DNA of 64,000 nt from Halolactibacillus alkaliphilus (GTDB lineage Bacteria > Bacillota > Bacilli > Bacillales > Amphibacillaceae): positions 1-64,000 of the forward strand of contig NZ_FOWN01000007.1 in NCBI RefSeq assembly GCF_900115465.1, in the 5' to 3' direction. A program made the translations under genes and the position numbers. The notes below the pieces were generated by a model. The model searched no databases. It saw only the letters and a list, made by a program, of their open reading frames with translations, and was not told the DNA's origin. How positions within the stretch are numbered: the stretch's first letter is position 1; every line of letters begins with the position of its first letter. Of this stretch, positions 43,999-51,974 are shown one piece after another.

Positions 43999-45890
43999 GA
44001 ATTTGACACTTCTTTTCATTAATAATGCTCTTAAGCCTTTATACGACTTATTTTTTTGTCAGATTTCCGCATTAACTATTAAATACTATTTAGTACTATA
44101 ATATAATTGGGTTAACTACCATAGAAACGAGGATTGATTATGCGCATAAAAAAGAGTGTTTCTAAACATTCTATCTCTTACTCTATCATTGAAAACGTTC
44201 GAGATATCAACGGCACGTCCACCACACGCGTTGTAGAAGCCTTAGGAAATGAACAAGAGATTCGTGACAAACACCCAGGCATTGAACCAGAAGAATGGGC
44301 ACGTCAATATGCAAAAAAACTTACAAATGAAAAGAAAAGCCAACAAAAGCTCAGTATCATTAAATTTAATACGGAGAAACTGATTGAGTCGGATGAGCAG
44401 CGTACATTCAATGTAGGCTATCTCTTTTTACAGTCGCTTTATTATCAACTCGGTCTCTCTAAAATCACACAAGATATTCAATCTAAATATAAATTTGAAT
44501 ATGATTTAAATGAGGTATTATCTAAATTAATCTATATGCGCATTTTACACCCGAACTCCAAACGGAGTTCCTTCGAACAAGCCAAACAATTACTTGAAGG
44601 GATACATGGCGAGCCACATCACATGTATCGTGCTCTAGATATACTCAAGAAAGAATCAGATGCGATTCAATCAGCTGTATACAGGAACAGTCAAAAAATT
44701 GTTACGCGTCATGAGAAAATCTTGTATTATGACTGTACGAATTTCTATTTTGAAATGGAACAAGAAGGCGGATTAAAGCAGTGTGGTGTATCAAAAGAAC
44801 ATCACCCTAACCCGATTGTTCAAATGGGTTTATTCATGGATGGCTCAGGTCTTCCCCTTGCCTTTTCAACCTTTCCAAGGAATGAAAATGAACAAACCTC
44901 TCTTAATCCTTTAGAAAAGAAAATCCTGAAGGATTTTGAGTTGTCTGAGATTGTCGTCTGTACAGATGCCGGCTTATCTTCTAAAAACAATCGTTTATAT
45001 AATACGCTAGGCAGCCGGGGATTCATCACCACACAATCTATTAAAAAACTAAAAAAGCACCTCAAGGCATGGGCACTAGACCCCTCTGGATGGCGCACAA
45101 CAACAAGCAGTCAACCGATTCATTTAGGGGAGATTGAAGACATGCCAAACAACACAGAAACATACTACAAAGAAAGATGGATTAAAGAAAATGATTTAGA
45201 ACAACGCCTGCTTGTCACCTTCTCCCCAAAATACAAAAGTTACCAAGAAACGATTCGTAAGCGGCAGATCGAATGTGCATTGAAAAAAGTTGACAAACCT
45301 TCCACCCTAAAAAAGAAGTGTGCCAATGATCCCTTACGCTTTATTAAAGTTAGCCATGCCACAACAGATGGTGACATCGCAGAAAAGGGGCAGATTACGC
45401 TCGATGGATCAGTGATAGAGAAAGAAGCCCAATACGATGGATTTTACGGCATTTGTACGAATTTAACATCAGACCCTTCAGAGTTGATTCGCGTGAATCA
45501 TCAACGATGGGAAATTGAGGAGAGCTTTAGAATCATGAAAACAGAGCTGAAATCATGTCCCGTTTATGTGAGAAATGATGATCGAATTGAAGCCCATTTC
45601 TTGACCTGTTTTCTCTCTTTATTAATTTACCGTCTCTTAGAACAAAAGTTAGATCATAAATTCTCTTGTCAGAAAACCATTAAAACTTTGAAGGAAATGA
45701 ATGTGATGAAAACTTCAGGAGATGGCTATATACCGCTCTATGAGCACACGCATTTAACGGATCAACTACATGAAATATTCGGTTTTCGTACAGATTTCGA
45801 AATCAACACAATTAAACACATGAAAAATATTTTAAAACTATCTAAAAAAGCTAAATAGTACTCACTTTTCCGACAAAATAAAAACTAATG
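43999..45890 (+). mobile_element. IS1634-type (IS4 superfamily) insertion sequence, right end missing
   Basis: Left terminal repeat GAATTTGACACTT, close to GAGTTTGACACTT of the second copy. The transposase is full length. After CGACAAAATA the sequence departs from copy two, and the terminal repeat of an IS3 element begins at 45891, so the right end (about 75 bp with its repeat) is lost. This copy is probably not mobile on its own. Confidence 0.85.
44140..45858 (+). CDS. IS1634-family transposase, apparently intact
   Basis: 572-residue DDE transposase. Catalytic aspartates are in LYYDCTNFYFE and VVCTDAGLSS. The glutamate is in the C-terminal helix RWEIEESFRIMKTELKSCPV. N-terminus MRIKKSVSKHSISYSIIENV is typical of the family. 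ATG at 44140 with GAGGATTG in front; family length is 520-580. No stop or frameshift seen. Confidence 0.93.
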   Translation: MRIKKSVSKHSISYSIIENVRDINGTSTTRVVEALGNEQEIRDKHPGIEPEEWARQYAKKLTNEKKSQQKLSIIKFNTEKLIESDEQRTFNVGYLFLQSLYYQLGLSKITQDIQSKYKFEYDLNEVLSKLIYMRILHPNSKRSSFEQAKQLLEGIHGEPHHMYRALDILKKESDAIQSAVYRNSQKIVTRHEKILYYDCTNFYFEMEQEGGLKQCGVSKEHHPNPIVQMGLFMDGSGLPLAFSTFPRNENEQTSLNPLEKKILKDFELSEIVVCTDAGLSSKNNRLYNTLGSRGFITTQSIKKLKKHLKAWALDPSGWRTTTSSQPIHLGEIEDMPNNTETYYKERWIKENDLEQRLLVTFSPKYKSYQETIRKRQIECALKKVDKPSTLKKKCANDPLRFIKVSHATTDGDIAEKGQITLDGSVIEKEAQYDGFYGICTNLTSDPSELIRVNHQRWEIEESFRIMKTELKSCPVYVRNDDRIEAHFLTCFLSLLIYRLLEQKLDHKFSCQKTIKTLKEMNVMKTSGDGYIPLYEHTHLTDQLHEIFGFRTDFEINTIKHMKNILKLSKKAK

Positions 45891-45924
45891 TGGACCCTTT
45901 GTCAAGGACATTTAAAAAAGACTC

Positions 45925-46752
45925 TCATGAAACATCTAATAAATATTGCTCTTTGTAACTAACAGGGGGCAATTTTTTTAAGTTCCATTGACCGCGCTCA
46001 TGATTATAATAATCAATATAATCATCAACGACAGCACGCAATTCATGAATATTTTTACAGTGATGATAGTTCATATCATCTTTTAAGTGGCCAAAGAATG
46101 ATTCCTGAGGTGCATTATCCCAACAGTTACCTCTTCTTAACATAGATTGCCCAAGGTTATTAGCGGCTAATTTCTTATGGAATCTTGGACTCGTGTAATG
46201 AACGCCTTGATCTGAATGGACAAAGGCTTCCTCATGTAAGGCGCGGCCATGGGTATGCATGAGCTGATCAATCGTATTTAGTGAAATATCTATTTTCAAA
46301 TTATCTGAAACATAGTAAGCGAGAATTTCCTTTGTTGCGCCATTTTTTATCGTCGGCAAATAACCTATAAACCCGTTGGCTCCGGGTAAATACGTGATAT
46401 CTGTCAATAGAACTTTCTTACTGACACCTTGATTGAATTGACGCTTTAGTTTGTTTTAAACAGTAGAATGTTCTTTGTTTGCTTTCACCATGCGTTTATA
46501 CGGATTCGCTTTGCGAATCGGACAAACAATTGAATATTTCCGCATAAGTCTTTGAACCTTTTACTGTTAACGATAATCTTTTTTGCGGTAATGATAAGCT
46601 TGTTCAATTTGCTTTTTCCACATGAGATCCATCGTTTCATTTGTTTCTCTTTGATCAGCGCTGTTGAGGTAATTGTAGTAGCCAGAACGCGACACACCTA
46701 ATAGATCACACGCATCAATAATCGTTCCTGTATAGGATCCAGTTGTTTTCAT
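45925..46752 (-). pseudogene. IS3-family OrfB transposase, broken
   Basis: Starts MKTTGSYTGTIIDACDLLGV with the helix-turn-helix VSRSGYYNYL, then a stop at about 46567, a frame change and another stop near 46456. The catalytic core is still open from 46407: D in TDITYLPG, D in HSDQGVHYTS and E in PQESFFGHLKDD, ending with the IS3 C-terminus YYNHERGQWNLKKLPPVSY. Not functional as it stands. Confidence 0.88.
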
Positions 46753-47191
46753 GTGATGGATACATCACTTGGACGTTCGCTTCTTTCTTGCCTCCTTTCG
46801 CTCCATTCTGATTTTTTAACAGATTATTCTCCTCTTCCAAAAGCATGATCTTCGATTATAAATTCTCAATCTGTTGTTTCGGCGTTAAGAAAGATTTTCT
46901 AGGGCGACCTAACTTTTCGACCCGCGTATCTTTTAGAGCGGACACCCCATGATCACGATATTTATTTCGCTATTTCTTGGCGAATAATTTCATTCTATAA
47001 TCGCCCAGTATCTCTGGATCAAATCCTGATTCAGAGCAGATTTCTTTCATTGTTAAACCGTTGAGCGATTCTGACACAAATTGTTGTTTAAACTCATCCG
47101 TGTAAGTAATACTTTTATCTGATACTCTTTTGATATAAGGATTAGATGCCAGTATTTGTATCTATTCATGTGTAAATGTTCATTCCGTCAT
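46735..47191 (-). pseudogene. IS3-family OrfA, broken
   Basis: Interrupted frame readable as KSITYTDEFKQQFVSESLNG, ICSESGFDPEILGDYRMKLF, then GRPRKSFLTPKQQIE and a leucine-zipper-like LLEEENNLLKNQN, the normal OrfA plan. In-frame stops occur near both ends and after LFAKK. Confidence 0.75.
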
Positions 47192-47299
47192 AAGTAGCAC
47201 CCTTTCTGCATAACGTGAACGTGAAGTATGGAATGGGCTTGATGAAGTTGGCGAATAGCGTGACGCAGTGTGTATTGACTGTCCATTCTTTAGGGTCCA

Positions 47300-47504
47300 T
47301 TTTAGTATCATAAGGTGTCCTTTTTGTGTGCGAAAAAATGTGTAAAAATTATAAAAAGTGACATTTCATATTTTTATATGAAATGCCGCTTTTATCTAGT
47401 TATTTAGAGTTTTTTCCTAGACTCATTTTTCCAAGTTAACTAGCGCTTCGTTCCAGCCTCTATATGTTTATAGAGCAAAATGAAACATTAATTATTACGT
47501 CTTG
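47300..47504. other. Flank between IS3 remnant and cargo genes
   Basis: AT-rich 205 bp. Its only clear structure is the cargo terminator at 47355-47386. Confidence 0.4.
47355..47386 (-). terminator. Terminator of the cargo gene pair
   Basis: Stem GGCATTTCATA / TATGAAATGTC followed by CACTTTTT on the minus strand, about 120 bases past the lipoprotein stop. Confidence 0.75.
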
Positions 47505-48035
47505 TTAGTTAATATGAGCCAAACCATCACTAAGCGTTAATTCATGATAAAAAATGTCACCATCTATTTCGAAGGCAAAATATATCTTTTCGCCTTCAGA
47601 CGCAAGGTAATCCCTTGCCTCATCTTGCAGATTTTCTGGATGTTGAACGAGGATTGAGGCTGTGTGTTCCCATTCAAAGTCTTTTTCGAAAATTCTTTCA
47701 TCTGATTCGAAGCTATTACGGCTCAGATAATACCTTTCTAACTCATCAGGAAAAAAACCTATATATTTAAAATTCATATCCTGATTAGTTAAATTCTTTA
47801 TTAGAAAGGTGAACTCTAATCTCCTCTCTAAATCATTTTCTTCTTCAACATGATAATCCTTCATTTCTATGCGTATCTTTTCAAACAACGGATTATCTTC
47901 TCCTTCAAGTTCCTCGATTCCTGCATTAACTTGCGTATAAGATAAATCCTCAAATTCAATACCACTTGTACTTATATTTGAGCAAGCAGAAAGTAACCAT
48001 ATAAATCCTATTAGTAAATACCATTTTCTATACAT
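47505..48035 (-). CDS. Putative lipoprotein, cargo of the islet
   Basis: 176 residues. Signal peptide with lipobox LLSAC (lipidated Cys at 18), then an acidic domain rich in Glu/Asp with a beta-like pattern (RRLEFTFLIKNLTNQDMNFK). The domain looks like the immunoglobulin-like lipoproteins that bind protein partners at the cell surface. Start at 48035 behind GGGAGGTC. It begins 15 bases after the secreted-protein gene, so the two are cotranscribed. Plausibly a receptor or immunity partner for that protein; this is inference. I do not recognise a named family. Confidence 0.72.
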   Translation of the reverse strand: MYRKWYLLIGFIWLLSACSNISTSGIEFEDLSYTQVNAGIEELEGEDNPLFEKIRIEMKDYHVEEENDLERRLEFTFLIKNLTNQDMNFKYIGFFPDELERYYLSRNSFESDERIFEKDFEWEHTASILVQHPENLQDEARDYLASEGEKIYFAFEIDGDIFYHELTLSDGLAHIN

Positions 48036-48050
48036 ATTGACCTCCCGCAA

Positions 48051-48785
48051 TCAATAATTCTCCCAATACTTCCCCGTTCCATTTCTCCACCGACCTTGAA
48101 TAATCTCGGCCAATCTCTTTTTATTCATGTAGTTAGGAGCCTTGGAAATTTTGTTAGGACTATTTTTTAACATTGAATAATCATAGTCGGCGACCTTAAC
48201 TTTATCAGTTCCGCTAGGAATAAAAGTTACCACCACATGTTTATACCAATAGCGACTAAGGCTGTACCCGTAATCTTGCCAGCGGCCTCCATCATAGACA
48301 TATAGCCAGTGGTAGAAATATCGATCTGAATATTGAGTGTTAATAGTTACATTTTTACCCGTGCCACTACCTATATCGCTCTTTATATTTTTAAGTGAAT
48401 TCCAAATTGAATTTCCAGTTTCAATCCAAGTTCCAACAACGGGTATTTTTGTTGCAATAGTAATTGATGCACTTTTAAATGTCTCCATTGACTTAAAGTC
48501 TCTTGTTCTTCTATCTCTCAATCCATTGAGTTTAGAAAGCTCATCACTAATCTTTGTAGTTCCATTACCCGGATCTACTGCAAACGGTCTAACAAGTCCT
48601 TCTTCTAATTCTGGAAACATCATTTCGGTATTTATAACTGTTGTCTCAGAAGGAGAATGTGGTGGCTCTATATATGGGAAAAGATCAATATTGTTTCCTC
48701 CTGCTGATGCGACAGTTGATAAACTAAAGAATAACAAAAAGACGACTAAAACAATCAAAACTGATATTTTTTTAAACCTGTGCAT
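48051..48785 (-). CDS. Putative secreted protein, cargo of the islet
   Basis: 244 residues from the ATG at 48785 (AGGGGTGATTTCG upstream). Sec signal peptide MHRFKKISVLIVLVVFLLFF with likely cleavage after STVASA. A Pro/Glu-rich segment follows, then about 90-130 a hydrophobic Gly-containing stretch (ASITIATKIPVVGTWIETG). The C-terminal part is strikingly rich in Tyr and Trp (YFYHWLYVYDGGRWQDYGYS). No protease or hydrolase motif seen. Could be a large bacteriocin or adhesin; size and pattern loosely recall geobacillin-26-like proteins, unverified. Paired with a lipoprotein gene. Confidence 0.7.
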   Translation of the reverse strand: MHRFKKISVLIVLVVFLLFFSLSTVASAGGNNIDLFPYIEPPHSPSETTVINTEMMFPELEEGLVRPFAVDPGNGTTKISDELSKLNGLRDRRTRDFKSMETFKSASITIATKIPVVGTWIETGNSIWNSLKNIKSDIGSGTGKNVTINTQYSDRYFYHWLYVYDGGRWQDYGYSLSRYWYKHVVVTFIPSGTDKVKVADYDYSMLKNSPNKISKAPNYMNKKRLAEIIQGRWRNGTGKYWENY

Positions 48786-48794
48786 CGAAATCAC

Positions 48795-49090
48795 CCCTGT
48801 AAATTTTGATTTTCATAAAAATAAATTGCTAGAATATAGTTATTGATATACATATATTAACACAATACAAAGAAATCCTATGATTTTTTGTAATTTTTTC
48901 GAATTAAATGTTAATAATTAAAAAGTGCATCTATTTCATTCAATATTTATATATGTATGTATATATGCAGCTGCAAATGCTAGGGTTTGATTATGCATTT
49001 TTAATAAGTTGAGAGCGCATATGCATCTTCTGGTTCAAGCTTTTTTTCGCGGCTAACTCAGCTTCAAGTTGAACATAGCAAATCATGTGG
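48795..49090. other. AT-rich region upstream of the cargo genes
   Basis: About 296 bp with very high AT content and alternating TATATATG tracts around 48945-48975. It should hold the cargo promoter. No gene recognised. Confidence 0.4.
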
Positions 49091-50262
49091 GAGTTTGACA
49101 CTTCTTTTCATTAATAATGCTCTTAAGCCTTGATACGGCTTATTTTTTTGTCGAATTTTCGTATTAATTATTGAGTACTATAATATAATTAGGTTAACTA
49201 CCATAGAAACGAGGATTGATTATGCGCATAAAAAAGAGTGTTTCTAAACATTCTATCTCTTACTCTATCATTGAAAACGTTCGAGATATCAACGGCAAAT
49301 CCACTACACGCGTTGTAGAAACCTTAGGAAATGAACAAGAGATTCGTGACAAACACCCAGGCATTGAACCAGAAGAATGGGTACGTCAATACGCAAAAAA
49401 ACTTACGAATGAAAAGAAAAGCCAACAAAAGCCCAGTATCATTAAATTTAATACGGAGAAACCGATTGAGTCGGATGAGCAGCTTGCATTCAATGTAGGC
49501 TATCTCTTTTTACAGTCGCTCTATTATCAACTCGGTCTCTCCAAAATATAAAAGTTACCAAGAAACGATTCGTAAGCGGCAGATCGAGCGTGCATTGAAA
49601 AAAGTTGACAAGCCTTCCACCCTAAAAAAGAAGTGTGCCAATGATCCCTTACGCTTTATTAAAGTTAGCCATGCCACAACAGATGGTGACATCGCAGAAA
49701 AGGGGCAGATTACGCTCGATGGATCAGTGATAGAGAAAGAAGCCCAATACGATGGATTTTACGGCATTTGTACGAATTTAACATCAGACCCTTCAGAGTT
49801 GATTCGCGTGAATCATCAACGATGGGAAATTGAGGAGCGCTTTAGAATCATGAAAACAGAGCTGAAATCACGTCCCGTTTATGTGAGAAATGATGATCGA
49901 ATTGAAGCCCATTTCTTGACCTGTTTTCTCTCTTTATTAATTTACCGTCTCTTAGAACAAAAGTTAGATCATAAATTCTCTTGTCAGAAAACCATTAAAA
50001 CTTTGAAAGAAATGAATGTGATGAGAACTTCAGGAGATGGCTATATACCGCTCTATGAGCGCACGCATTTAACGGATCAACTACATGAAATATTCGGTTT
50101 TCGTACGGATTTCGAAATCAACACAATTAAACACATGAAAAATATTTTAAAACTATCTAAAAAAGCTAAATAGTACTCACTTTTCCGACAAAATACAAAC
50201 CTCTCCAAATCCTATAAAAACAGGGGGTTGGAGAGGCCTTATTTAAATTAAGTGTCAAACTC
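49091..50262 (+). mobile_element. IS1634-type element, internally deleted but with both ends
   Basis: 1,172 bp with perfect 13-bp terminal repeats GAGTTTGACACTT and AAGTGTCAAACTC. Nearly identical to the copy at 43999 outside a 767-bp internal deletion joined at a short shared CCAAAATA-like motif near 49541. A CCTCTCCAA...TTGGAGAGG hairpin lies near the right end. It could still be moved in trans by the intact transposase. Confidence 0.88.
49222..50173 (+). pseudogene. IS1634 transposase with internal deletion and frameshift
   Basis: N-terminal about 109 codons are open, then the deletion removes about 255 codons including both catalytic aspartates, and shifts frame (767 bases is not a multiple of three). 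The C-terminal part with the catalytic glutamate helix (RWEIEERFRIMKTELKSRPV) remains. Confidence 0.92.
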
Positions 50263-50267
50263 GAGAC

Positions 50268-50428
50268 TTTAACAAGTTCAATCGTAAATATCAAGCATTT
50301 GTTTACACTTTCTTAAAAGGATTCATATTTTTTAATAAAGGGTCTAGGCAGAAGTCGTCCCATCATCTATAGATGGGCAATGAATGCCATCGGGAGTAAA
50401 GGTCACCTTTAGTAATTCGAAAACCGCT
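50268..50428. repeat. 161-bp direct repeat, right copy
   Basis: Partner of 43835-43995. Here the minus-strand frame continues upstream beyond the repeat, so this copy retains the native junction on its right side. Its left side abuts the deleted IS1634 copy. Confidence 0.9.
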
Positions 50429-50632
50429 ATGTAAGGCAGATTGCCTTTCCTTTCGACTTATTTTATCATTAGTCTGTAATAAGAAATGAGTTGACATAAC
50501 GACGGCACTTAGATACAAATAATCATTTTGTATTTCTTCTCTATTATCAGCTTGTCTTAGCATCAAAGTATCGTCGACAAGTGATGTATAATGCAATATC
50601 TGATTATGGTCAACACCCCTAACTAAAGTCAC
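50363..50632 (-). CDS. Hypothetical protein, possibly a gene fragment
   Basis: 89 residues from a GTG: VRGVDHNQILHYTSLVDDTL, QNDYLYLSAVVMSTHFLL, then a basic C-terminus ending SRWHSLPIYR. Its last about 21 codons are duplicated in the left 161-bp repeat. An in-frame stop lies five codons upstream of the GTG and no good ribosome-binding site is seen, so it may be the 3' end of a broken gene. No family recognised. Confidence 0.4.
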   Translation of the reverse strand: MTLVRGVDHNQILHYTSLVDDTLMLRQADNREEIQNDYLYLSAVVMSTHFLLQTNDKISRKERQSALHSGFRITKGDLYSRWHSLPIYR

Positions 50633-50685
50633 GAGTGTTCTCGACTACTCCCTAAAGCTAATTTAAAAAAAGTCTTATAATCGCA

Positions 50686-50958
50686 TCACATGACTTTAGA
50701 TAATTGGGATGATGATAAAAACTCCATGTCTATTATGTTAAAAGCCCAAATCAAAAACGGATTGATACTTAAAAAATCATTGTGTCCGAAAAAGCATACT
50801 TTAGTGAACCTCTCGTCACTAAAGTAACAAGCTTCTAGGGAGCTCAACTCGTTTACTAGCTTTTGGTATTTCCCTAGTTCTAAGGTGCGGACCCTCCACG
50901 ATATATTTCGATTAGTGCCACATAAGGAGAACTCTATATTGGTGGTGGAACAGGACAT
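50686..50958 (-). CDS. Hypothetical protein, doubtful
   Basis: Open frame of 90 residues rich in Phe, Asn and Ser, with no recognised domain. It lies in the flank of the islet, upstream of the preceding fragment on the same strand. It could be a remnant of the same gene. Kept only as a candidate. Confidence 0.25.
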   Translation of the reverse strand: MSCSTTNIEFSLCGTNRNISWRVRTLELGKYQKLVNELSSLEACYFSDERFTKVCFFGHNDFLSINPFLIWAFNIIDMEFLSSSQLSKVM

Positions 50959-51038
50959 CTTTAGCTGTAGGAAAAGTCAGCTTTACTGTCTTACTTGTTT
51001 ATGCTATAAATGATAGAGTATGAAAGGGGGCAATTTAC

Positions 51039-51374
51039 TTGATTGAACTAATTATCGTTTTACTTGCTGTAAGTATTATCATCATCCTTCTATCATTCTT
51101 TATGAATGATCGCTTTAAACAACTAGAGCAACAAATTGAACAACTCTCACTATCACAGATACAAGAGAGTTATCAATTAAATAAAAAGGTGAAGATCCTT
51201 GAAGAAGAACTTTTACCACGTACAGAAGATTTCGATTTTACATCTCACGAAAAATCAGCACTGACAAAACGGATTGAAACATTATTTAATAATGGTCATT
51301 CGATTAAAGATATTAGTCGAATGACAAATATTAACGAATATGATGTTGAACAGGTCCTTCACTCGTTACGATAA
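51039..51374 (+). CDS. Membrane-anchored coiled-coil protein with C-terminal DUF6115-like helix-turn-helix
   Basis: 111 residues, TTG start behind AAGGGGGCA. One membrane segment (about 3-23), a Gln/Glu-rich coiled coil (about 28-58), and a C-terminal helical motif GHSIKDISRMTNINEYDVEQ resembling the helix-turn-helix end of SwrB/YlxL-type proteins. Function unknown. 21 bases ahead of the YceG-like gene, likely one operon. Confidence 0.7.
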   Translation: MIELIIVLLAVSIIIILLSFFMNDRFKQLEQQIEQLSLSQIQESYQLNKKVKILEEELLPRTEDFDFTSHEKSALTKRIETLFNNGHSIKDISRMTNINEYDVEQVLHSLR

Positions 51375-51395
51375 ATAGAGGAATAGGAGACAATT

Positions 51396-51905
51396 ATGAA
51401 ACACACTCTACGAGCTTTTGCTCTTGGTATCTTAATCACAACACTCATCATCGGTGGCTACTTTGTGTTTATTGAAACAGACAATATAACCGATATAGCA
51501 GAAACAGACATGATCTCTTCTCTTAATCACAAAGGCTATCATGTATTCACAAATGAGGAATTAAGCCATTATATTGACACTCAAATAAACCTTTCTTTAG
51601 CAAACCACACAGCTAATGAAGATACTACTGAAGAAAATATAGATGATAACGACGCAGATGATCCCCAAACCGAACAACACGTTAATGGTGACACCTCATC
51701 ATTCATTCTAACAATTGAACCTGGCATGACAGTATCAGAAGTATCTAACTACCTTATTATCGCAAACCTCATTGAATCACGTGAACAATTCGTTAACTAC
51801 TTATCTGAAAATGGTTATGCAACTAATATTCAAGTCGGATCATTTGAACTTCACCGGGACATGTCGATGGAAGAAGTTGTGAACGTTATTGCAACCAAAC
51901 GATAA
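51396..51905 (+). CDS. YceG-like membrane protein lacking the transglycosylase domain
   Basis: 169 residues. One membrane segment (about 7-27), an acidic Asp/Glu/Thr-rich linker (about 70-100), then a LysM-like fold as at the start of MltG/YceG: ILTIEPGMTVSEVSNYLI, REQFVNYLSENGY and QVGSFELHRDMSMEEVVNVI. Full MltG is about 350 residues; the catalytic YceG domain is absent, so this is not the endolytic transglycosylase itself. Located beside pbpA, which fits a cell-wall role. Confidence 0.75.
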   Translation: MKHTLRAFALGILITTLIIGGYFVFIETDNITDIAETDMISSLNHKGYHVFTNEELSHYIDTQINLSLANHTANEDTTEENIDDNDADDPQTEQHVNGDTSSFILTIEPGMTVSEVSNYLIIANLIESREQFVNYLSENGYATNIQVGSFELHRDMSMEEVVNVIATKR

Positions 51906-51944
51906 AAAACTTAAGTAAAGGAGAACCTTTACTTAAGTTTTTTT
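51904..51944. terminator. Bidirectional terminator between yceG-like gene and pbpA
   Basis: 18-bp arms AAAAAACTTAAGTAAAGG / CCTTTACTTAAGTTTTTT around a 4-base loop; T runs form on either strand. Confidence 0.92.
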
Positions 51945-51974
51945 AGTATGATTTTTAACGCGCTTATATATGCA

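Larger units (their letters stand above)
45891..47299 (-). mobile_element. Decayed IS3-family insertion sequence
   Basis: 1,409 bp bounded by imperfect terminal repeats: left TGGACCCT...AGGACA, right (inward) TGGACCCT...TGGACA. Inside are remnants of orfA and orfB on the minus strand with several stops and frameshifts. No target-site duplication is visible; the left end cuts into IS1634 copy A. Confidence 0.82.

Noticed and set aside
45891-47299. Active IS3 element with programmed frameshifting
   Set aside because: Several stops occur in both orfA and orfB, more than one programmed frameshift can explain.
43999-50262. Composite transposon made of two IS1634 copies
   Set aside because: Copy A lacks its right end, no short target duplication is seen, and the flanks are a 161-bp repeat instead.
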